Part shown: positions 58,856-64,000 of the stretch, piece after piece
How positions within the stretch are numbered: position 1 is the first letter of the stretch
Layout: every line of letters begins with the position of its first letter
Notes under the pieces: model-generated
Seen by the model: only the letters and a program-made list of their open reading frames with translations
What the model was told of the DNA's origin: nothing
The model's database searches: none
Translations under genes and position numbers: made by a program
Source of the DNA: a virus
IMG/VR virus record: IMGVR_UViG_3300037222_000084
Location: 1 to 64,000 of that record
Strand: one strand, 5' to 3'
DNA length: 64,000 bases

Positions 58856-58950
58856 GAAGGGGATACCCTTCGTGCGGTGCGACCCCGCAAGCGGCCAGGT
58901 GCATGTTGCTTAATCGACGTTTCGAATCCGTTATGCCTGGGAAGCCTTTT
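58856..58950 (+). other. Structured leader region
   Basis: GC-rich stretch in the 124-nt gap with a perfect hairpin GAAGGG-GATA-CCCTTC (58856-58871) and CCGC-AA-GCGG nearby, then a TTTCGAAT element. Composition differs from flanking DNA. No complete tRNA fold fits. It may be a regulatory leader of the next gene. Confidence 0.35.
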
Positions 58951-58962
58951 GAAAGGACTGTT

Positions 58963-59544
58963 ATGTTTAAGCAAAGCGTTGTCTGGAACAAAGTTACTGA
59001 AGTGCTTCCTGAAGCAGGGAGAGAATACCTAGTTTGGACTGGCCGTGGAATGCTAGTCTCGGACGCCGATTTTTACGATGAAGAGTATTTGTCAAATATT
59101 CCCGCCTCAATGATTGAGGACTACAAAAAATCCGTAGGGTATTTCCAGGAATTTGGCCATAAATATTATTTTGACGATGAAAAAGTTCACTGGTCAGAGC
59201 TTCCACTTGCTCCAGGTGAGGAAAATCCTTCACAGCCAGATCCTATGGACGGAATGGTTTCTAGGGACGCGTATCTCACAAAAGACGGCACAATCATTGG
59301 TATTCATGCGATAGGGTATCCAGAACCATACGAATGGACAGAAGTTGCTCTAGACGGCACAGAAACCCAAAAGACCTCCGATTTCATGCAAATGGAAATT
59401 TGGGGAAACGAATACGACGAAAATCATCAGATGCTTGGCCGTGGATCTTTCAGAGTTTTCGATCAATTTGAGAGTGAAGTGAAAAATTGGGAAGCAGACG
59501 GTTGGGTGCGCCGTGAAGGACCCAAAAAGAAAGAAGTCACATGA
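58963..59544 (+). CDS. DUF551-like phage protein
   Basis: 193 aa from ATG 58963 after GAAAGGAC. W-N-K-V-x-x-V-L-P-E and REYLVWTGRG, with a later VHWSELP, resemble the DUF551 pattern (W..V...LP...VLVW ... HW..LP). The C-terminal half is acidic and unassigned. The upstream in-frame GTG at 58843 is rejected because it runs through the structured leader. Confidence 0.5.
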   Translation: MFKQSVVWNKVTEVLPEAGREYLVWTGRGMLVSDADFYDEEYLSNIPASMIEDYKKSVGYFQEFGHKYYFDDEKVHWSELPLAPGEENPSQPDPMDGMVSRDAYLTKDGTIIGIHAIGYPEPYEWTEVALDGTETQKTSDFMQMEIWGNEYDENHQMLGRGSFRVFDQFESEVKNWEADGWVRREGPKKKEVT

Positions 59545-59780
59545 AATACTTACTTTTATTGCTTATTTCGACTAATTGCTGGGCCTCTGAGTACAAATTC
59601 ACCTACAACATGAAGGACGGTCGCCAACTCAAGGTCAAACAAGAAGGGCCTACTCGTTGGAAGGCCCTAGAAGATGCTGGAGTTTTTTGTGGAAAATTCT
59701 TTGGTATTGGATCTAAGGATATGTCAGAGCAAGAGATAGACGAAATCGTCATATCGTGTGCTAATCCAGAGTTTAACTAA
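59541..59780 (+). CDS. Small exported protein, 79 aa
   Basis: ATGA overlap. The signal peptide MKYLLLLLISTNCWA is cleaved probably before SEY. The mature part has two Cys that may pair. Periplasmic; function unknown. Convergent with the next gene. Confidence 0.6.
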   Translation: MKYLLLLLISTNCWASEYKFTYNMKDGRQLKVKQEGPTRWKALEDAGVFCGKFFGIGSKDMSEQEIDEIVISCANPEFN

Positions 59781-60285
59781 CGGTCAACTCGAATTCGTCG
59801 ATGCCGTCTAGCGAGGTCATCCACTTTGCGAACGTGGCTTTGCTATTGGTAATCATTTCGATGTTACCGCTCATCACGTCAGCTTCTCCCATGAGCACAC
59901 AGCCTTCTGAGTCTTTATTGTAGTTGCCCCAGTGAAATAGCAAATCGGTATGTCCAGCAATGCCAGTGATTTCGAACGTGATGAAGTCTTCAGTCATGTT
60001 GTGCAAACGGTGAGGACCACGAACACACTTCCATACGCCATTGGTGATCTTAGGCGCATTTCCATAGGAATGCTCCAGAGTATGAGCCACTATGTTACCT
60101 TTGCTGTCACTTAGCTCACTAAAAACGCCGTCTACACGAAACTGTTTTCGCGTCAACTTGAAGGAGACCTTTTCTGGTTTAATTTGTGGGATTGCAGGTG
60201 CTTCAATAGCCTTAGGAGCCTGCTGCTTAATCAACGCGATCAACTGCGGTAAATACTGTTTTAAAAGCTCAAATATAGCGCCCAT
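59773..60285 (-). CDS. DUF5675-like protein, possible peptidase
   Basis: 170 aa from ATG 60285 after AGAGGAAAC; the frame could extend nine codons. An N-terminal helix (MGAIFELLKQYLPQLIALI) precedes a domain with HTLEHSYGN, ITNGVWKCVRG, LLFHWGNYNKDSEGCVLMGE and a final KWM. The HxGN...GC layout recalls L,D-transpeptidase/DUF5675 proteins, which phages may use in lysis. A late-motif site lies upstream. Confidence 0.6.
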   Translation of the reverse strand: MGAIFELLKQYLPQLIALIKQQAPKAIEAPAIPQIKPEKVSFKLTRKQFRVDGVFSELSDSKGNIVAHTLEHSYGNAPKITNGVWKCVRGPHRLHNMTEDFITFEITGIAGHTDLLFHWGNYNKDSEGCVLMGEADVMSGNIEMITNSKATFAKWMTSLDGIDEFELTVS

Positions 60286-60321
60286 GTTTCCTCTTGTCTT
60301 CTTATGAGACATCTGTTACAT

Positions 60322-60330
60322 TAAAGATTA
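60322..60330 (-). promoter_or_regulatory. Late-motif site (TAATCTTTA)
   Basis: GTAATCTTTAATGTAAC on the minus strand 36 nt before the ATG at 60285. Confidence 0.45.
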
Positions 60331-60342
60331 CCTGGAGGCCGT

Positions 60343-61155
60343 ATGAAAGTAGCTATTTGCAATTTACAATCTGCTGATTTCGAAGAAACACTGTTAAAAT
60401 CACTAGTTAACACTGGTTTTGCGGTATTGACGCATCATGGCATTGATTTTCAGCTTATAAAGGATTCACAGACAGAGTGGCGTAAATTTTTCAAACGCGA
60501 GAAGCTATACAAGAACCTTTTCATTAACGGCAACGACTCCAACATGGGCTATAAGGGCATGGGCTCAGAAAAAGCTGTTGGAGCTAAAGCAGCCGACTTG
60601 AAAGAATTCTTCCACTACAAAATTGGCGAAGAAATCCCTGAAAATGCTCAAGGCCCCACAGAAAAACTCTTTGTTCAACTCGAAGGCCTGGGAATGCAAA
60701 TCCTTGAAGTGTTGGATAAAACCAACGGCACTACCTATCGAAACGACTGCTTTGGTAGCTCTAAAACCCTGTTCCGAGCGTTGTACTATCCTGCAATTGA
60801 TTTTGAAACCGCAGACGGCGCTGTACGTGCTGCTGCCCACGAAGACATTAACCACATTACCATGCTAGTCGCCGCAAGTGCTCCTGGACTTGAGGTTCAA
60901 GACAATTACGGCAAATGGCATGCAGTGCCACACGAAGACAATTCGGTCGTAGTCAATATTGGCGATATGTTGAAATTAGCCAGTAATGGACTGTATAAAT
61001 CTACAACCCATCGCGTAACTGGTGGCGATTCTAAGTCTGACCGCATCAGTATGCCGCTTTTTATTCACCCGCACAGCTTCGTCCGTTTGGCTCAAGGGAT
61101 CACCGCTGGACAATTTTTAACCGACCGCTTGAATACTATTTACGGCAAAAAATGA
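60343..61155 (+). CDS. 2OG-Fe(II) oxygenase (IPNS-like)
   Basis: 270 aa after CCTGGAGGCCGT. The iron ligands are H166, D168 (AHEDINHIT) and H223 (STTHRV), with R234-x-S236 binding 2-oxoglutarate. TGFAVLTHHGI at the N-terminus and DMLKLASNG match the isopenicillin N synthase-like group. The substrate is unknown: candidates are an amino acid, a small metabolite or a modified nucleotide. Followed by a transporter-like gene with a 4-nt overlap. Confidence 0.9.
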   Translation: MKVAICNLQSADFEETLLKSLVNTGFAVLTHHGIDFQLIKDSQTEWRKFFKREKLYKNLFINGNDSNMGYKGMGSEKAVGAKAADLKEFFHYKIGEEIPENAQGPTEKLFVQLEGLGMQILEVLDKTNGTTYRNDCFGSSKTLFRALYYPAIDFETADGAVRAAAHEDINHITMLVAASAPGLEVQDNYGKWHAVPHEDNSVVVNIGDMLKLASNGLYKSTTHRVTGGDSKSDRISMPLFIHPHSFVRLAQGITAGQFLTDRLNTIYGKK

Positions 61156-61415
61156 TAAATACGCTTATAGGCCTGGCAGCAGGCACGCTTTTGGCTGGCT
61201 GTGGCATCCCACAGGCGATAAAAGTAGTTAAAGACGGACACGCACGAGGCATAGCCCTCAACATGATGCTAATGCTCATCTCAGGTCTGTTTTTGATGGG
61301 TCTGTATATTTACTTGCAGCACGGATTCGACATTTTGATACATGGAGAGTACGCCATTAGCGTGGCAGTATGGGGAATCTCCCTTTTTTACTACTTTTTC
61401 CCAAGGAAAACGTGA
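61152..61415 (+). CDS. SemiSWEET-like PQ-loop transporter
   Basis: 87 aa, three membrane helices. CGIPQAIKVVKDGHARGIAL carries the PQ motif at the first helix end and the conserved loop, as in bacterial SemiSWEET sugar transporters of about 85-95 aa that work as dimers. A cargo cannot be named. Coupled to the 2OG oxygenase by ATGA. Confidence 0.75.
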   Translation: MINTLIGLAAGTLLAGCGIPQAIKVVKDGHARGIALNMMLMLISGLFLMGLYIYLQHGFDILIHGEYAISVAVWGISLFYYFFPRKT

Positions 61416-61747
61416 AGTTATCACTAATTTTAGGCGACAAACAGCACACTGTGACTTGGGACAAAGATCTTAGCGATTTCCCCAATGTGGTCACGTATGA
61501 CGGCAAGTACTGGGAATGGGTTTGTTGGGACGATGATCCAAATGGCCTGGTTGATAAGGTATTGACGTTTGGTATTACTAGAGAATCAGCCCTGCCTGTG
61601 AACATGTTTGGAGTGCTGTTCCCAGTTCCCAATTTAACCTATATGTTTCAACTTGATACGGCCACTGGACCATGTGAGTGCGGTGCAAAATTTACTTCCT
61701 TTCCAGATCAACATATGATATTATGTCCTAAATGGAGTAAAACATGA
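61412..61747 (+). CDS. Hypothetical protein, 111 aa
   Basis: GTG start (GTGA overlap) after CAAGGAAAAC. Beta-rich, with C-E-C and a final C-P-K forming a possible zinc site near the C-terminus. Function unknown. Confidence 0.55.
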   Translation: MKLSLILGDKQHTVTWDKDLSDFPNVVTYDGKYWEWVCWDDDPNGLVDKVLTFGITRESALPVNMFGVLFPVPNLTYMFQLDTATGPCECGAKFTSFPDQHMILCPKWSKT

Positions 61748-62892
61748 AACTACCTATTCTGTACAAGAAGACTTCCACGGGCGCAATTCAGTCGTGGAGA
61801 ACTTTTGTGATCGACCAACGTGGCTCTGCCACAGCCGCTGTTATCGTCACGGATTTTGGACAAGTGGAAGGCAAGATTCAAACCACCCAAGATTTGATCC
61901 AAGAAGGCAAGAACATTGGTAAAAAGAACGAAACTACTCCTCGCCAACAGGCAGAGTTAGAGGCTAAAGCTAGCTGGGAAAAGAAGAAGAAAAGCGGATA
62001 CGTCGAATCTATTGGCGATGCCATGGATAACAAGACCGACGACCTTATCGAAGGTGGCGTTCTGCCCATGTTGGCCAAAAAGTTCTCAGAGCAAGCCAAT
62101 AAGATCAAATATCCCTGTTTTACTCAGCCAAAACTAGACGGCATTCGCTGTGTTGCCATCGTCAAAGACGGTGCCTGTACCCTTTGGTCTCGTACCCGCA
62201 AACAGATAAAATCCTGCCCACACATCGTTCAAGAGCTAGAAGCAGCATTCGAGACTAGAGATATTATCCTAGATGGTGAGCTTTATAACCACGATTTTAA
62301 GTCAAATTTCGAGCACATCGTACATTTGGTTCGCCAAGACAAAACCCCAGACCCACAGCATACTGACGTGCAATACCATGTTTACGACGTGATTGAGGAT
62401 AAGCTATGCGGTCCCACTTTCGCTGATCGCACTGAAAACCTCGATATTATATTTGCTGCCTACGAGTTTTATAGCATCAAGCAAGTTGATACGGAAGAAG
62501 TCGAATCTGAAGATCAAGTAATGGAGTTTTTTGAGAAATTTCGTGCAATGGGCTATGAAGGCTCCATGCTTCGTAATTACGACTCAAAATACGTCAATAA
62601 ACGCTCTAATGATCTTCAAAAAGTCAAAGAATTCGATGATGGTGAATTCAAGGTCACTGGTATCAAAGAGGGCCGTGGTAAATTGGCCGGTCACGCCATT
62701 TTCATTTGCGTTGACAACAAAGGCGACGAATTTGAGGCTAAACTCAAAGGCGACACGTCCAGACTTAAAGAGTATTTTGACGACCATTCCCTGTGGAAGG
62801 GCAAACAGTTAACCGTACAATATCAAGGGCTTACTGGTAAAAATAAAGTTCCACGTTTCCCTGTTGGCGTGGCGATTAGAGACTATGAATGA
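61744..62892 (+). CDS. ATP-dependent DNA ligase with WGR-like N-terminus
   Basis: 382 aa. Residues 1-90 resemble a WGR domain (LYKKTSTGAIQSWRTF). The nucleotidyltransferase motif I is K130-L-D-G-I-R, followed by LDGELYNHD (motif III), EGSMLRNYDSKY (motif IV) and an OB-fold with LTVQYQGLT. Seals nicks in phage DNA replication or repair. Domain make-up matches ligases of some large myoviruses. Confidence 0.9.
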   Translation: MKLPILYKKTSTGAIQSWRTFVIDQRGSATAAVIVTDFGQVEGKIQTTQDLIQEGKNIGKKNETTPRQQAELEAKASWEKKKKSGYVESIGDAMDNKTDDLIEGGVLPMLAKKFSEQANKIKYPCFTQPKLDGIRCVAIVKDGACTLWSRTRKQIKSCPHIVQELEAAFETRDIILDGELYNHDFKSNFEHIVHLVRQDKTPDPQHTDVQYHVYDVIEDKLCGPTFADRTENLDIIFAAYEFYSIKQVDTEEVESEDQVMEFFEKFRAMGYEGSMLRNYDSKYVNKRSNDLQKVKEFDDGEFKVTGIKEGRGKLAGHAIFICVDNKGDEFEAKLKGDTSRLKEYFDDHSLWKGKQLTVQYQGLTGKNKVPRFPVGVAIRDYE

Positions 62893-63122
62893 TCTCCCCA
62901 GAGCACATGAAGGAAATCAAGGAAAACTGCTACCACTGGTCCAATAACTGTGGCGGCTGTGAGACTTGTGACAGAGAGTTCCGCAATCCACCTCTTTACG
63001 ACCATCAGGAAACGCTATGTCTGATTTCCATGATCGAGGATAGGGATAAGAAGATCAAGGACTTAGAAGATACGATAAAATGCTTGAATCTGGCCACTGG
63101 AAATGGTATTCTCAAAGCTTAA
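62889..63122 (+). CDS. Small Cys-rich coiled-coil protein
   Basis: 77 aa, ATGA overlap. CGGCETCDREF forms a probable zinc knuckle, followed by a helix (MIEDRDKKIKDLEDTI). Function unknown. Confidence 0.6.
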   Translation: MISPEHMKEIKENCYHWSNNCGGCETCDREFRNPPLYDHQETLCLISMIEDRDKKIKDLEDTIKCLNLATGNGILKA

Positions 63123-63139
63123 CACTATAGGAAGGTCAA

Positions 63140-63547
63140 ATGATGAAGTTTTTACATTTTCAGATGCCTAGGGACAAAAAGGCTTCTGCTCGTTTACAAA
63201 AACACTACCAGAGCAGAACAGTGGCCGTCGAAGCAGCAGCGCCAGACGTAGTTCGCGCTCTAGCCGCAGACTTTGTCTTGACGCATCCTACTGAACAGTT
63301 CTTAATGCACGTATTGCGAGTTGGAGTCACATTTTTACACCCAAGTGACAATTACTTCAAACAGGTGGGACGCGACACTGCATCCAAAAAGATGGAAGAT
63401 ATTCCGCTTAAAGTTGTTGGAGTACAAATTACGCCTACACACATATTCGTAAAACTCCAAAGATTCAAAGGCATGGACCTTAATTTACGCTTAAATAAGG
63501 CTACTAATTTTTCAACCGTTACAGGAAGAGTTTCAGACGAGGAATAA
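63140..63547 (+). CDS. Hypothetical protein, 135 aa
   Basis: After AGGAAGGTCAA; either of two adjacent ATGs may start. A basic N-terminus and an alpha/beta middle (FLMHVLRVGVTFLHPSDNYF). No family recognised. Directly before the RNA ligase. Confidence 0.6.
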   Translation: MMKFLHFQMPRDKKASARLQKHYQSRTVAVEAAAPDVVRALAADFVLTHPTEQFLMHVLRVGVTFLHPSDNYFKQVGRDTASKKMEDIPLKVVGVQITPTHIFVKLQRFKGMDLNLRLNKATNFSTVTGRVSDEE

Positions 63548-64000
63548 ATGGACCCCAAATTTGAGTCATTCCCAGATATCAAGAAGCTTGGCACTGCCGT
63601 ACTTTTCATTACTCAGAAGATCCATGGCGCTAACGCGCAAGTCTTCATCTTTCAACAAGAAGATGGCACTCTAGGCTTGGCCTGCGGTTCTCGTTCACAA
63701 TGGGTATCGCCTGGCAAGGACAATTTTGGATTCGCCCAGATGGTCTACGCCAACAAACAAGAGTTCATTGACAAACTTGGTCCTGGCCGTCACTATGGAG
63801 AATGGGCTGGTTCTGGTATCAATTCTGGCGAGGGACTTAAAAACAAGACCTTCGTTCTGTTTGACCACTGGAAATATCCTCCTGAGCGCCCTCTACCTCC
63901 AAATACAGTAGTCGTCCCAGTCCTTTACTCTGGTCCATTCGATATGTCCAAAGTTCAAGAATGCATGGATGACCTCAAAGCCAATGGCTCTAAGCTGGTT
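63548..64000 (+). CDS. RNA ligase (partial, cut by window end)
   Basis: 151 codons visible. ITQKIHGANAQVFI holds the adenylation Lys (K24 in KIHG). GSRSQWVSPGKDNFGF, then HYGEWAGSGINSG and LFDHW follow the order of Rnl2-type/phage RNA ligases. It probably repairs tRNA or other RNA breaks made by host anticodon nucleases. The C-terminus lies outside the window. Starts 3 nt after the previous stop. Confidence 0.85.
   Translation, partial: MDPKFESFPDIKKLGTAVLFITQKIHGANAQVFIFQQEDGTLGLACGSRSQWVSPGKDNFGFAQMVYANKQEFIDKLGPGRHYGEWAGSGINSGEGLKNKTFVLFDHWKYPPERPLPPNTVVVPVLYSGPFDMSKVQECMDDLKANGSKLV

Noticed and set aside
58843-58962. N-terminal extension of the DUF551-like gene, or a complete tRNA
   Set aside because: The extension lacks a ribosome site. 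For a tRNA, the T-stem and acceptor do not pair and no D-arm is present.

Overview
The window is a piece of a large tailed-phage genome with a contractile tail (myovirus type). It carries a tail sheath, tail tube, major capsid protein, prohead-protease-like protein, giant repetitive tail fibre, an rIIA/rIIB-like pair, DNA and RNA ligases, and roughly a hundred tightly packed small genes with ATGA/TAATG overlaps. Several products have lipoprotein signals (lipobox Cys) and some promoter candidates look like sigma-54 sites, so the host is most likely a Gram-negative, proteobacterium-like cell. No terminase or portal gene was recognised here, so the genome extends beyond both ends; the last gene, an RNA ligase, is cut by the window edge.

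Layout. (1) 1-4.3 kb: rightward accessory genes (DUF932-like, MGYTHYW-type, GP88-like, HNH) written in DNA saturated with an imperfect dyad close to GTCTCAA..TTGAGAC, plus sigma-54-like promoter sites. (2) 4.3-21.9 kb: a long rightward block of small genes with KTSC, HAD-like, PhaR-type regulator, lipoprotein metalloprotease, GIY-YIG nuclease, rIIA/rIIB, collagen/PA14 lipoprotein, BCS1-like AAA ATPase, Thg1-like nucleotidyltransferase and SpoU methyltransferase. (3) 21.9-27 kb: small leftward and rightward genes, including membrane proteins that may serve lysis, and a degenerate tRNA-like sequence. (4) 27-51.7 kb: the leftward virion operons. They hold the fibre, tube, sheath, neck-like proteins, a protein with a GGDEF/mCpol-like palm domain plus CPYC repeats, a 2H-phosphoesterase/lytic-transglycosylase fusion, a chitobiase-repeat/ice-binding-like protein, the capsid protein and a scaffold-like protein. 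(5) 51.9-54.6 kb: a rightward protease-scaffold fusion. (6) 54.8-64 kb: a rightward metabolic and nucleic-acid block with HNH-AP2, a PRPP-synthetase-like and NAMPT-like pair, NADAR, macro domain, 2OG oxygenase, SemiSWEET-like transporter, DNA ligase and RNA ligase.

Four things stand out. A predicted catalytically complete nucleotide-cyclase/polymerase palm domain sits inside a virion operon, about 2.5 kb from a predicted 2H phosphoesterase. A compact NAD+/ADP-ribose island (55.5-58.8 kb) fits counter-defence against NAD depletion and ADP-ribosylation. A virion-operon protein ends in an ice-binding-protein-like (DUF3494) beta-helix. The first 4.3 kb show a DNA-level word constraint laid over coding sequence. 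All functions are assigned by reading motifs; no database search was run.
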